NCBI GenBank assembly: GCA_030549335.1
Contig: CM060194.1
Location: 32,880,171-32,944,170 of the forward strand
DNA length: 64,000 bases
From: Pontederia crassipes
Lineage: Eukaryota > Streptophyta > Magnoliopsida > Commelinales > Pontederiaceae
Direction: 5' to 3'
Shown here piece by piece: positions 11,036-23,913 of this stretch. A program made the position numbers and the translations under genes. The notes beneath the pieces were generated by a model, which worked only from the letters and a program-made list of their open reading frames with translations, was not told the origin of the DNA and ran no database searches. Numbering within the stretch: the first letter of the stretch is position 1; each line of letters opens with the position of its first letter.

Positions 11036-12290
11036 ATCTCAAATGGGCCTATGGACTTAGTAGTCAGTTTGCCTTTTCTGCTATCCTCATGACTATACCT
11101 TTTGCAATATGTGATCTCCAACTTGATAGATTTACCTTTCTCTTTTTATCAGCATACTTCTTCTAGCGGCTTTGAGCTGCCAACATTCTTTCCTTTATCA
11201 AATCTACTTTCTCAGCATATTTCTCTACTAGTTCTAGTCCTAGTGCTCTTCCTTATCCAACAACACTCCAACATGTGGGAAACTTGCAAATTCTTCCATA
11301 CAGTGCCTCAAATCATGGAGGAACGATAGCTATTATTGTAGGCAAATTTAGCTAGAGTGAGATGATCGTCCCAACTACTTTGCCAATCTATAGCACATGC
11401 TCTTAGCAGATGTTCGAAGGTTTGAGTAGTCCTTTCACTTTGCCCATCATTCTAAGAGTGGAAAGTAGTACAGTTTGGTGCCAAAAGCATGATGCAGCCC
11501 TCTCCAAAATCTTATTGTAAACTTGGGCTTTCTATCCGATACAATGAAAATATGAATATCATGTAATCAGATAATCTTTTCAACATACAATTTCACCATA
11601 CTTGCAGCTAACTATCTCACATTATATGGTAAGAAGTGATTTAATCAATTTATCCACGATGACCCAGATGACATCGTAACCCTTCTGTGTCTTAGGAAGA
11701 CCCACAATGAAGTTGATCTCCTCCCACTTCCAATGTGTAATAGATAATGAGTTCAATAATTCAGGTGATTTCTGGTGCTTGATCTTGATCTGCTGGCAGA
11801 CCAAGCACTTGGAGACAAATTCTGCCACTTCTGTTCTTATATCTTTCCACCAAAATGTCCTTTGCAGGTTCTTGAACATTTTAGTGGTTTCAGGATGGAT
11901 ATCAAAGTCTAACTTGTGACACTCATTCAGAATTTCTTCCTTAAACTTTCTATTTCCAGGTACCCATAATCTTCCTTGGAACCTGATGGTTTCATCTTCC
12001 TTAGTCTTATATATAGTTTGGATACCCTTTCTCGCACAAAGCCTTCATGTCTTTGTACTCTAAATCCTTTTCCTGTTCTTGTGCTATTCTTGACACCAAA
12101 TCAAGTTGAATAACACAGTGCATCATTAACTTTCCTTAAGTACTTCTTTTAACGAGAGTCCTGACACTTAGACATGCTACTGACCCTTCTCATTTCATGC
12201 TTAAGGCATATGCTACTGGGTTGGCCTTCCCATAATGACAGAGAATACCAAACTCATTGTCAGAAATTTTAGTCATATTTTTTTGTCAGT
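11036..12290 (-). pseudogene. Decayed chromovirus (Ty3/gypsy) RNase H-integrase fragment
   Basis: The minus strand reads GKANPVAYALSMK (end of RNase H, from about 12240). A zinc finger follows with WWKDIRTEVAEFVSKCLVCQ, then the integrase core with WKWEEINFIVGLPKTQKGYD. A degraded C-terminal part ends at SIGPFEILE near 11046. These blocks match the Del/Tekay type of chromovirus. There are many stops and shifts. The catalytic-core aspartate of the usual MDFVVGLP is not seen (INFIVGLP here). The C-terminal end is cut where the CACTA-like fragment joins. Confidence 0.8.
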
Positions 12291-12829
12291 AATCTAATAT
12301 AATGTATGTTTAATATATATAATAAACTATAAATTTTTAATTAAAATAGATTAATATAATATTTTCAAATAATTTAATATATTAATATAATACTGAATCG
12401 GAATACGATACGAAATTCGGACTCGATCTTGATCTGGTATTGACTTAGTCCGACGCAGTTACCAACCTCGGTAAGTAAGCGGCAGGGAAAATATCCGAGA
12501 GTTTTGGGCCGGGCGGACCGCTCGTGCTCATCCACAGAATCAAGAGCGCATTCCACTTGCATTTTCGTTCAATAGTTAACATCACTAAACCGCATAAAGA
12601 AATATTTTTTAATAGTTAACATCACTAAACCGCATAAAGAAATATGGAAAATTTACTTTCCATATTTGACTCCCTCAATTATTTCAAAATTTAGCATTTA
12701 AATCATTTTATGAATGTATTTTCTACTGTCAAAATTAACCATTGACTTAATTGATTAGCAGTTTATTTTTCAATGCATAAAAGATACTTTTTACATATAT
12801 ATTCTCTTACATAAAATCAGTCAGATGCT
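12291..12829. other. AT-rich spacer with a 40-bp tandem duplication
   Basis: Two copies of a unit starting AATAGTTAACATCACTAAAC lie at 12571 and 12611. An open frame at 12374-12562 on the minus strand has ordinary-looking composition but no family I recognise. No element ends are visible here. Confidence 0.4.
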
Positions 12830-13866
12830 AATGCGTGGGAGGGTCGCCGGCATCCGGCGCGCGGGAGAGGCCGATCCGGTGCTCGCGGCCGGGAGAGGGA
12901 GAGAGGAGAGGAGGGAGAGAGAGAGGAGTGGAGGGAGGAGGGAGAGAGAAGAGGGAGGAGGGAAAATATATAAAGGAAAAAAGTGGAAAGAAAGCGGGAA
13001 AAGGGAAAAAAAGCGGGATAACAAAATTTTAATTACCGACGGTTTCGGCCGACGAAAATATAAATAATAAAAAAATTTATTTTATTTAGTTATATATAAT
13101 ATTTATTTTTTATTTTACCGACGGTTTGAACCGACGGTAATCTTTACCGACGGTCAAAACCGTCGGTAATTGCGACGGTTTGGATATCCGTTTAAAATTG
13201 CAGCGGATTTACCGACGGTTACGACCTTCGGAAATTGCGGCGGATTTTGCGACGGATGGATATCCATCGAAAATATCGACGTTCCTAACCATCGAAAAAT
13301 TAAATAATAATATAATAAATTATATAATTAATTTTTTATTTCCGACGGTCAGAACCGTCGGAAAATCCGTCGAAAAAATTTAATAATAATATTAAAAATA
13401 TATAATTTAATTTTTTTATTTCCGACGGTCCTAACCGTCGGAAAAGTCGTCGGAAATTGTGATGGATGGATATCCGTCGAAAATATCGACGTTCCTAATC
13501 GTCGAAAAATTAAATAATAATATAATAAATTATATAATTAATTTTTTAATTTTCGATGGTCGTGACCGTCGGAAAATTCATCGAAAAAATTTAATAATAA
13601 TATTAAAAATATATAATTTAATTTTTTTATTTCCGACGGTCGTAACCGTCGAAAAAGTCGTCGGAAATTACGACGGATGGATATCCGTCGAAAATATCAA
13701 CGTTCCTAATCGTCGAAAAATTAAATAATAATATAAATTATTTCCGACGGTCATAACCGTCGAAAAATCCGTCGGAAACGGAACCGTCGAAAAATCCGTC
13801 GCAAATAGCGACGGATTTAGAACCGTCGAAAATTATCCGTCGGAAAATCGCTATTTTCTTGTAGTG
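12830..13866. mobile_element. Non-autonomous CACTA element, left end missing
   Basis: The right end reads TATTTTCTTGTAGTG, the terminus shared with the elements at 15481, 41835 and 46363. Dense repeats of CCGACGG, CCGTCGG and TCGAAAA fill 13030-13860. The GC- and GA-rich block at 12834-12960 resembles the centre of the element at 15481. I find no CACTACAAGAAA at the left, so only about the right half remains. There is no protein. The open frames across the GA-rich block are composition artefacts. Confidence 0.75.
13251..13740. repeat. Tandem repeat of about 210 bp inside the CACTA element
   Basis: The block starting G-A-C/T-GGATGGATATCC occurs at 13251, 13461 and 13672, spaced 210 and 211 bases. 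Each block continues through ATCGACGTTCCTAA (ATCAACG in the third) and an AT-rich stretch. The third copy is shortened. Confidence 0.75.
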
Positions 13867-15480
13867 TGAAAAACAAGAAAGCTATATGATAAATGATTAA
13901 CTCATTTCACGGTCTTTTATTTTCATAAAATGATAATGTTAACGTATTATGTGAATATTTTATTTTGGCTTGATAGTGACGTTACATCCGTTTGATCGCT
14001 ATTTAAATATTTTAGCTTGAATTTCTCTTTTAAGATGTGAAAAAACTAAATGAAAATAAAGGCAATATATGTCTACGAGACTTAAATCCAATTAAAGGGT
14101 GAAAGTAGTTTGGTCATTTTCGATTAAAACAATTATTTGCTATTTTTTATCAATTTTTAAAACTAAAAATCACACTGAACCCATTTTAAGAAATAAGAAA
14201 CATCCTCTAAGGGATAGTTTTTTGGGGAGCACTATTTTTATATAATTATATTTTAAAATATATATAATAAATTAAAATTAACACAAAAGTGTTTAATTTT
14301 ATATTGAATATAGAATATACTACTAAAATTTTAAAGTTATCAAATTAAAGTTTGATAATGTGATAGAAAAATATGAATTTTTATACCAAAATTATTATAT
14401 CTTTAAAATAAAAAAGGATAGCTTATTAATTAAGTTTATAAATAAAAAATGGACTCTAGATATTCCTACGATTTTTTCGGCTGGACCTAATTTTAGAGGT
14501 TAAATTTTAGTTTATTAAAAATCACTCCAAATGCACCTAATTTTTTATTTTTTTATTTTGGATATTTTTCGGATTAGTAAAAAAACACTAAATCCAATTA
14601 CTCTCTTTTATGAGCCTAGACCATATGGATAAAAAAAGATATAATTCAAAATTATTTACTGCCATGGCGAATTGGTTATCGTTCAAATGCAATTTGATGC
14701 TTGAGTCATTGGGCTTGAACCTTATTACAATATTTTCTTTTTACATAATGATAATGACAATTCAAATAAACAATATTAGTTATGATAAAATTTAATATTG
14801 TTAAATAATTTATATAATTTTATTTTGAATTAATTATTAACGCTAATATTTTTGTGTCATGTAAGTTGGAACATTTCAAATAACCAAGTCTCGACTCAAT
14901 ATTAAGAAAAATTAATAGTGACAGTTTCTATTTGTAAATTATTTTTTCTACTTGAAATATAAAAAACATCATCATAACATGTACTTATCTTTTAACTTCC
15001 ATCTATTTCATGATAATTATTTTTTTCTATTTGCATAACTTTATAAATTAAAATAATGATATATTATTATTTTATTTCTGAATAATTTTAACTTTAGAAC
15101 TGCTAATTTCAATTTAATTAGGAGCCCTAATTCAATCTTACATCACAATTCATCATTAATTCTCTTCTAACTATCTTTTCCTTATTCTATTTCTTATAAG
15201 CATAATTATTTCTGAATTTTTGAAATTAAATAATTAATTATTATTGTTATCTTTTAATCTCAAAATAAAATAATATTATTTTATCTTCTAAATACTTTTG
15301 GACATTAAACTCTTCTTAGAATCCATAATATTCTAAACTTATGGTTAGATTCAAATTACAAATTTAAATCTCTAATCTTATCGTAATTAAAACTCCTAAT
15401 CTCATTAGAGTTATCTTTTTCTTCTTCTTTTTCTTTCTCTTACATAATCATACTTCTATTCACTTTCAAACTTCCTTTTA
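13867..15480. other. AT-rich intergenic DNA, nothing recognised
   Basis: There is no ORF with family features, no RNA gene and no element ends. The open frame at 14610-14795 is short and of biased composition. This is the flank between two CACTA elements. Confidence 0.5.
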
Positions 15481-16198
15481 CACTACAAGAAATATGGAAA
15501 TTACAAACGGTCGAAACCGTATGTAATTTCTCTGAAAACCGTCGGCGATTTTTTTGACGGAATCGGAACGTCCGAAAAATGGTCATCGCAAATCAATTTC
15601 TGACGGTTGGGAAAGAAACGCCGAAAATTTCGACGGTCACGACCGCCGATATTTGTGGCGGTCGACAAAATCGTAAAAAATTCGACGGTCGTAACCGCCG
15701 ATATTTACGGTGGTCGATGAAACCGTCGAAACTTCGGCGGTCATGACTGCCGAAATTTTCGACGGTTTCGTTGATCGTGCAAATATCGATGGTTGCTATC
15801 GCCAAAAATTTTGACGGTCGTCCGGCGACCGCCGAAGTTTCGACGGGCAAAACCATCACAAAAAATTTTTATAATATAAAAAAATTAGCTGTCCGGCGGC
15901 CAGATTCAGCCGCCAAGCGGCCAACGCCAGCGGCCGAGATTCGGCCGCCAACGGTCGAGTGGCCGGATCCAGCCGCCAGCCGACCGAGGTCGGATCCGGC
16001 CGCCGGAGGCTGGATCCGGTCGCTGGGGCCGGATCCGGCCACCATCGGCGAGATCCAGCCACCTAGCTTCCGGGCCGGAGAGAAAGAGAGAGACGCCGGC
16101 GAGAGATAGTCGCCGACGGTCGACGCTTGACATCCGATCAGAGGCTCGCCGGCCAGGAGAGGGAGAGGGAGAGAGGAGAGGAGGAAAGAAATAAGGGG

Positions 16199-16244
<46 letters not shown>

Positions 16245-16928
16245 AAAGATGAGAAAGCTGAAAAACGAAAAAAAAGCGGGTTAACAAAATTTTAATTACT
16301 GACGGCTCTGGCCGTCGGAAAAGCATGTATTAATTATTTTTAAAGTTACCGACGGTTGTGACCATCGAAAATTATTTAATTTTAAAAACAAAATACTATA
16401 TTTAGTTATATATAATATTTTTTTTATTTTACCGACGGTGTGAACAGTTGCTAATTATTACCGACAGTCGGAACCGTCAAAAATTACGACGGTTTGGACT
16501 GTCGCAAATTATGTTAATAACATACTTCTCATATTATATTATTATACATTTACTGACGAGTATGACCGTCGGAAATTACGATAGATTTTGCGATGGATAG
16601 ATATCCGTCGAAAATATCGACGTTCCTAATCATCGAAAAATAAAATAACAATATAACAAATTACATAATTTATTATTTTCATTTTCGACGATCGTAACCA
16701 TCAGAAATTGTGACGAATGGATATCCGTAAGAAATATCGACGTTTCTAATCATCGAAAAATAAAATAATAATATAATAAATTACATAATTTATTATTTTC
16801 ATTTCCAACGGTTGTAACCGTCGGAAAATCCATCGGAAATATTTCCGTCGCAAAATCCGTCGCAAATTGTGACGAATTTCTATCCGTCGGAATTTGCCCG
16901 TCGGAAAATGACAATTTTTCTTGTAGTG
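15481..16928. mobile_element. Non-autonomous CACTA element, complete with target duplication
   Basis: It begins CACTACAAGAAAT and ends ATTTTTCTTGTAGTG, an inverted terminal repeat. The flanking three bases are TTA on both sides (15478-15480 and 16929-16931), the duplication length expected for CACTA elements. Subterminal zones are filled with ACGGTCGNNACCG words. The centre is a GC-rich GGCCGCC/GGATCCGG block (15890-16150) and a TA microsatellite. It encodes no transposase and would need a helper in trans. Confidence 0.9.
16202..16242. repeat. TA dinucleotide microsatellite
   Basis: About 20 uninterrupted TA units lie within the CACTA element at 15481-16928. Confidence 0.95.
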
Positions 16929-17155
16929 TTATCTTATTTTTTTCATTCTCTTATCACTCATCTTATTATATTTTTATTTTCTTTCAAACTTTAACTTTAT
17001 TTAACAAATCCTAAATTTTAGATTTACTTTAATTACAAAAATTAAGTTTTAAATTTGTAAAATTTTGAGTGTTACAATCGCCATGAAGAAAATAATAACT
17101 AGAAACAGAACTGAGATGAGGAAAGTGTTGAGTGCACAATGAATATGAGATCATC

Positions 17156-17830
17156 TGTTAAATTTGATGTGCTAACCAATTTTTCTAAAAATTTAAACCG
17201 TTAGAAAAAACAACATCATTGATTTTATATTCTTAATACTTCTCCTCACGTATGGGTTGTTGACAACTTTGGTCTAGCCAAGTCACACGTGGACAACAAA
17301 GGGAGGAAAATACTTTTTTTAATAAGAGTTTAATGATGTTTGAACTCAGATCTCTTACTCTGATATCATGTTAAATTTGATGTGCTAATTTGTTTTCTAA
17401 AAGTTTAAGCCGTTAGAACTGATAACTTTTGGTCTAGTCCAAGCCCAACACGTGGACAACTAAGGTAGCAAATTATTTTTTTAATAAGAGCTTAACGAGA
17501 TTTGAACACTTGACCTCTAACTCTGATACTATGTTAAATTTGATGTGCTAACTAATTTTCCTAAAAGCTTAAGCTGTTATAAAAATTAACATCATTGATT
17601 TCATATTATTAACACTCCTCCTCATGTATGGACTGCTCACAACTTTGGTCTAGCCCAGCCTACCATGTGAACAACAAAGGGAGGAAAATACTTTTTTAAA
17701 TAAGAGCTTAACGAAGTTTGAACTCAGGACCTCTGTCTCTAATACCATATTAAATTTGATAAACTAACTAGTTTTCCTAATAACTTAAGCCATTAGAAAG
17801 AGCAACATCTATGATTTTATATTCTTAACA
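17156..17830 (-). mobile_element. TRIM-type miniature LTR retrotransposon in tandem form
   Basis: Four related terminal repeats lie at 17156-17238, 17369-17428 (partial), 17532-17614 and 17748-17830. The three full ones are each 83 bases. On the minus strand they read TGTTAAGAATATAAAATC to ATCAAATTTAACA. Each inner copy is followed by a tRNA-Met-type primer site (TGGTATCAGAG variants). A polypurine tract, GAGGAGGAG, precedes the LTR near 17614. The internal segments are about 100-130 bases and non-coding. Outer flanks TCATC (17151-17155) and CCATC (17831-17835) match at four of five positions. Confidence 0.75.
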
Positions 17831-18017
17831 CCATCCTTAGAAGCTTGGTACCCAGTTATATAACTACGAGTGGGAAAATAATAATTGAGTTATTGAAGTC
17901 TAGATTGATAATTTATATTACAATCAGGTAGAGGGTGGTTAATTCTAAGAACTAAGTTTAGGCCATTTAATGCGACAACCATTTCTTCCTAAATAAATAA
18001 ACTTGCAAGAGGAAGGG

Positions 18018-18245
18018 TGTTAAGAAACATGTTTTCTCTTATATTCACCAAACACTACTGCCTCTATTTACAATCAAGGTAGGCAATACAAGAAGGGAGA
18101 ATATGCTAAAATATTACTCCAGAAAATTAGGGATATTATCTCAAAATATCTAAGATATTATCCCAAGAAATCTGGGATACTAATCCTAACGAATATTACA
18201 AAGATATGCCTAGATATAAAAAGATATACAAATCATATCTCAACA
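18018..18245 (-). repeat. 3' LTR of the copia element
   Basis: It begins TGTTAAGAAACATG and ends ATATCTCAACA, matching 40510-40755 along its length. The polypurine tract TTGAGGGGGAG (minus strand, 18246-18256) lies directly beside it, squeezed between the LTR and the CACTA terminus. Confidence 0.9.
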
Positions 18246-18569
18246 CTCCCCCTCAACACTACAAAAAAATCCTCAATTTGCGACCACCATTTGCGACCAC
18301 CAAATTGTGGTCGTAATATAACGACTATTTTGCAACCATTTGATCTCCAAATAATTCCAATTTTTTGCTCAAATTATCTTAGAAATATTGCGACCACATT
18401 GCATCATTTTTTTCATTAGTTGCAATATTTAATAAAAAATTAGTGTGGTTCTTCTTGGCGAAAATACAAAAAAAATAAAAGTGCGACAAATTTGCAACAA
18501 TGTTATATTTCTTTATATTTTAAAAATATTGCGACCATTTTTATTTGGTAGCAATCATTTGTGATATTT

Positions 18570-20223
18570 CTTTCCTTTTTTAATAATAATATAATAGACA
18601 AATATTTAGTTGCCACCTGTATTTACTTGGTAGAATGTTGCAAACTTTCCTACTTTCCCTCTCCTCCCTTTTTCAGCCTGTGCCCTAACTTATTTCCTTT
18701 TTTGTGCCTCTTGTGAGTTATTCTTGCACATCTGCCGTGATTTGGTTGGTATTCTTAGGAAGGTTCTCTTTTCCTCTTCCTCTTTTTGATTCCTTTTTGC
18801 CATTTTTGTTTCATTGTTTCATAAGTTCTCTCATCATGATCCTACAGTTCCCCACGTTGAAGGTATTCAAATGCCTTAGAGGCTGCTTGTGACCAGTGCT
18901 CATTGTCTCTCCTTGCCAACATTAAAGTGCTTTTAGGCATCTGGGAGTTGCAAGTGTTCATTGTTGTCAAGTTAGTTCTTTCTTTTTATAATCTCCTTTT
19001 AGTTTTTTTTTGTTAGTTAACATTTCTTTTGTTTAGTTCTTTCTTTTTATAATCTCCTTTTAGTTTTTTTTTGTTAGTTATTAACATTTCTTTTGTTCTC
19101 TTTTTTGTTTTTTTTCATCAAACTAGTGATTAATGATTTCGTGTTTCTTCTTGATGGCTTCTTATATACTTATGTTTCAGTTAAAATTTTTTATAAATAT
19201 TTATGTTGTTGCTATGTTAACTACTCTCATGCCTTGAAAATTATATATGCTATCATAATGATAATGATCTGCTTTATAACCTTTGTGGAAAAGAAAACCA
19301 TGTACTTATGTGAAAAATGAAATGATTTACTTTGAGATAGCTTCACAAAATGATTTTAAGTTCATGCAATGGCTGTTGCCATCCTTCCTTTCCCCAATGA
19401 TAAGCTTCAAATGCTTTCTTTTGGAGTAGAAAAACTAGCAAAAAAAATCATTAAACCATTTTATATTTTGAACATGGCAATAAGAAATGAGAATGTAAGA
19501 AGATTTATCTCATTGGTTAATTGACTCAGTGGGTAAATGAGTTTACTCTTTGGTATTAACTAGATAGTGAACTTTTTTTCCCTTAGTCAAGACTTATGAT
19601 GAGTTATTTTTTCAATTGCTGAGAGGAAACTAGTTTCTTGGTGCCAAAAGTTAAAAAAAAATAGAAGGAAATATGTGGTATAGATGTTCTTGATGTTCTT
19701 GATGACCCACATGTAGAATGCAATTCCACCTATGGATATTTATTAATTAAATGAAAATGTTGGAGGTATCTCTTATTCTTATAGTATTATTTTTTACTTA
19801 ATTTTCTGGCATCTTCATAGACAAGATATTTTATGTAATAGAGCTGAAAAGCAGTTTGATTTGTTTTCTTTTCCTGAAGGACAATTATAATATTTCTTTT
19901 GTGATGTGTCAGTTTTTTATTATTTTTAATTTTAGAAAATTATGGTTTCTGTGATTTCATTTCACCATATATATTTTTGGATTTCTTATATTTTATATAT
20001 GTGTCATATTTGTTTCTCTACTAAGGTTAAGGAAATTAGGATTCCTTCCAAACTAATACTAGATGAGTTGCTGACCAATTTTTGTCTCATATCCTGATTA
20101 TATTGGTTAGAATAAATAAGTCAAAAATTCGTGTCATATTGCATGTGCACTATAACTAACTTGATTAATAGGAAAGTCATCATTGGTTTATGCTAACTTT
20201 AATTAGTTGACTTTGTAGGAAAA
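18570..20223 (+). other. 5' region of the CACTA element upstream of TNP2
   Basis: This AT-rich leader has no convincing protein. A 61-bp direct duplication (units from 18974 and 19035) contains AGTTCTTTCTTTTTATAATC. A probable 3' splice site (TTTGTAG) lies a few bases before the TNP2 start codon, so part of this may be a leader intron. Confidence 0.5.
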
Positions 20224-23200
20224 ATGAGTAGATCAAATAGGACGTGGATGTACTGTAGGCGAAATTCAAGGGGGCTGATTAATAGGCAGTTTATTGAGGG
20301 TTTAGAAAATTTTATTAGTTTCGCATGTTCTCAGCCTCGATTTATGGATGGGGAAAAGATTCGTTGTTCATGTCAAAAGTGTAAAAATCGTAGGTATCTC
20401 ATGCCAGATGATGTCCGTTATCATTTGGTAAGCAAAGGTTTTGTTGAAAAATATTATGTTTGGAATTGTCATGGAGAAGAAGATATACAAGTAGAACATC
20501 ATAGATCACTTGATGACATACAAATGGAAAATGAATCTTTTAATCCATTTCGCCAAATGATCTTAGATGTGGCTGGTCCAAGCTTTAACCCTAGTAGTGC
20601 CATTAATATCGATGGAGCTGAGACATTAATGGACTTCAACACTAATAATGGACGTCCATCTTCTTCTTTTGAGCCTCCAATCGAAGAGCTACCTAATCCA
20701 GAAGCTCAACAATTTTATGATATGTTTACCGCAACTGATTCTGAATTGTACAAAGGGTGCACTAATCATTCTCAAATGTCCATGGTTGCTCGTTTGTTGA
20801 ACATTAAAGCTGAGAATCATTTATCAGAAAAGTGCTTTGACAATATGGTGCAACTTATTCGTGAGGCTTTACCAAATGATAACATCATGGTTGATAGTTT
20901 TTACCAAACAAAAAAATTAGTGAAGGAATTGGGTTTGCCTGTTGAAAAAATAGACTGTTGCAAATTTGGTTGCATGTTATATTGGAGAGAGGACAAGGAG
21001 CTCACAAATTGCAAATTTTGTAGTTGCCTTAGATATAAAAGAAGTAGTGGATCATACAAGAATAAGAATGTACCATATAAGCAAATGTATTGCTTTCCTC
21101 TAATTCCAAGATTGAAACGTTTGTATGCATCGCAAGCAACTGCTAAAGATATGTATTGGCATGCTGAGCATGCACAAGAGGAAGGAGTTATGTGCCACAC
21201 ATCTGATTCTATTGCATGGAAACACTTCAATATAATACATTCTGAATTTGCTGCTGAAACTCGAAATATTAGACTTGGCTTATGCATAGATGGTTTTCAA
21301 CCATTCGAACAATCTGGTAAGCAGTATTCATCTTGGCCAGTAATTGTCACGCCTTACAATTTACCTCCATGGATGTGCATGAAAGAAGAATACATGTTCT
21401 TGACCATTATTGTGCTAGGGCCTGATAATCCAAAACAAAAACTAGATGTCTATTTACAACCTCTAATATATGACCTAATAATGTTGTGGGAAACAGGGGT
21501 TGAAACTTATGACATTTCAAAGAAATAGAATTTTCAATTACGTGCAGCACTTATGTGGACAATAAGTGATTTTTCAGCATATTCCATGTTGTCAGGTTGG
21601 AGTACAACAGGCAATCAAGCGTGCCCTCATTGTATGAATGAGTCACAAGCATTCAGATTGAAGTATGGCGGAAAAACAACGTGGTTTGATAATCACAGAA
21701 AGTTTCTTCCTAAAGAACATTCTTTTAGGAAGAATAAAATAAACTCTCTTCGTAATAGACAAGAAACAAGGCAAGCCCCTCGAATTAAAAATGGTGAGGA
21801 AATTTTATACGAGATAAGTAGGTTGTGCCTAAAGAAAGTAACTGAAGTTGGCTTTAAAGAAGTGAATGACATCATCATAAAGAATCATGGTTGTGGGTGG
21901 AAGAAGAAAAGTATTTTTTGGGACTTACCATATTGGAGTTCACATTTAATTCGTCACAATCTTGATGTCATGCATATTGAAAAAAATGTGTTTGAAAATA
22001 TTTTCAACACTGTTCTAAATATTGAAGGAAAAACTAAAGATAACGCCAAAGCAAGGCAAGATGTGGCTTGGTATTGTAATCGTAAAGAGTTGGCCATAGA
22101 TCCACAAACAAGAAAATATAAGAAAGCATGTTATAGCTTAGATAAAAACCAAAAACATGTCCTATTAGAATGGGTAAAAAATCTTAAGTTCCCATATGGG
22201 TATGCTTCTAATTTGGGAAGATGTGTGGACATGAAAAAATATAAGATGTTTGGCATGAAAAGACATGATTTCCATGTATTTATGCAAAGATTGATTCCTA
22301 TTGCTTTTCGTGAACTGCTACCAAGCCACATTTGGAAAGCTTTGACAGAGCTGAGCCTATTTTTTAAAGATCTTACTTCGACTTGTCTTCGCGTAGAAGA
22401 CATGGAAAGACTTGAAACAGAAATCATATTAATATTATGTAAATTGGAGTGCATTTTTTCCACTTGGATTTTTTGATACCTGTGCAATATCGGTGGATGT
22501 ATCCCTTTGAAAGGTAATTGGTGCAACATGAATTGTTCTTGCAAGTATTTGATATGTTAATTTTAAAAATTAAATAAATTCAAATTTTGTAGGTACCTCC
22601 GTCATTTAAAAAGAACAATTGGTAATAAAGCTTGCATCAAGGCCTCAATGTGCAATGCATACTTATTAGACAAATCCTCAAGATTCTTTTCTCACTACTT
22701 TGAACCTCATGTTGTAACAAGAAATCGATTGGTTCCACATAATGACGATGGGGGAGAAATGGATGTAATTGCTGAAAATCTTGCAATATTTACATATCCT
22801 AGACGATTAGGAGGTCAAACATATACAAAATTTTTAGATGATGTTGAGTATAAAGCTGCTCAAACATATGTGTTGTTAAATTGTGAAGAGGTTAAACCAT
22901 TTGTAAGGTGAGAATTTAAGTATGATATGTAATTTAAGCAATTTACAAATTTAATTATGAAGTTCTAACTACAATGTTATATATATTTATTTGATTATCA
23001 AAGTTTATACAAAGAAAGACTACAGATGGAGTCATCCTTTCTAAATGATAGTCAAATAGAAGAAAATCTTGAGAAGTACTTCTGGATGTGGTTCAAGGAA
23101 TATGTAAGTGTTGATATGACATCCTTTGGTCTAATTGTTAAATAAAGTGATTAATTTTTTATCACTATGTAGGCACAAGCAAATTCGTTTGACAATGTAT

Positions 23201-23913
23201 TTCTCCAAAAGCTTGCAGAAGGTCCAAATAAGAAAGTCAATTGCTACTCAGTGTATTTTGTTAATGGTTATAAATTTCACACTATGGATCGCACTTCAAT
23301 TAGAGCTTCGATGAATAGTGGGATTTGTATAAAAGGGCCAAACTTTATGGAAGACGATGTTGACTACTATGGTCGCATTCTAGAGATTGTTGAGCTTGAA
23401 TATGCTGGGTTACCAATGAAGAGAACAATATTATTTAAGTGTGAATGGTTTGACCCCAAAATAGACATTGGTATAAAGGTGCATAAACAATACAAATTTG
23501 TCGATATTAACCAAAGGAGAAGATATGCAAAGTATGAGCCATTTGTATTGGCTATGCAAGCAAGCCAAGTTTGTTACGTGCCTTATCCAAGTTTAAAAAA
23601 TGATAAAATTGATTGGTTAAATGTGTGTCATATAAAGCCAAGGAACATGGTTGAAATGCCAAAGGATGATGAAGAAATAATACCTACAAATATCACCCCA
23701 TTCCAAATAGAAGTAACTGAAGGCCATGATATTGATATGGAAGATGATGAAGTGACCTTGGTTGACCCTTCAAATGAGCTAATAGATATGAATGATCCAA
23801 GTGGTGAGGAATTATTTTTAGACAACGAAGAATTGGAAAATTCTTCTAGCAATGAATACGAGACCTCGGAAGATGAAGATGAAGAATTTGAGGAGGAAAC
23901 AGATTCTGATTAG
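20224..23913 (+). pseudogene. TNP2-type CACTA transposase gene, nonsense and deletion
   Basis: The exons I infer are 20224-22513, 22593-22907, 23004-23103 and 23173-23913. All introns have GT-AG ends. The N-terminus (residues about 8-85) is the transposase-associated domain, with WMYCRRNS and CSCQKCKNRRYL. The transposase core follows: DSIAWKHF, RLGLCIDGFQPF, NLPPWMCMKEEYMF, MLSGWSTTGNQACPHCM and HNLDVMHIEKNVFENIFN. The later exons carry two plant-transposon C-terminal regions and an acidic tail. A TAG at 21526-21528 replaces a codon that is usually glutamine. Near 22476 a deletion of about 15 codons also shifts the frame. The enzyme would bind element ends and cut them, but this copy cannot do so. 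Confidence 0.88.

Noticed and set aside
12374..12562. Open frame on the minus strand with ordinary composition (CALDSVDEHERSARPKTLGY)
   Set aside because: I do not recognise any family, and no neighbouring exon could be linked to it.
12825..13067. Overlapping arginine- and glutamate-rich frames
   Set aside because: They arise from a GA-rich block of a non-autonomous CACTA element. Similar frames appear at 42032-42502 and 15771-16133 for the same reason.
17156..17830. Possible CRISPR-like array of regularly spaced repeats
   Set aside because: The repeats are 83 bases with TG...CA ends and primer sites, and the spacers resemble each other. This is a plant retrotransposon structure.
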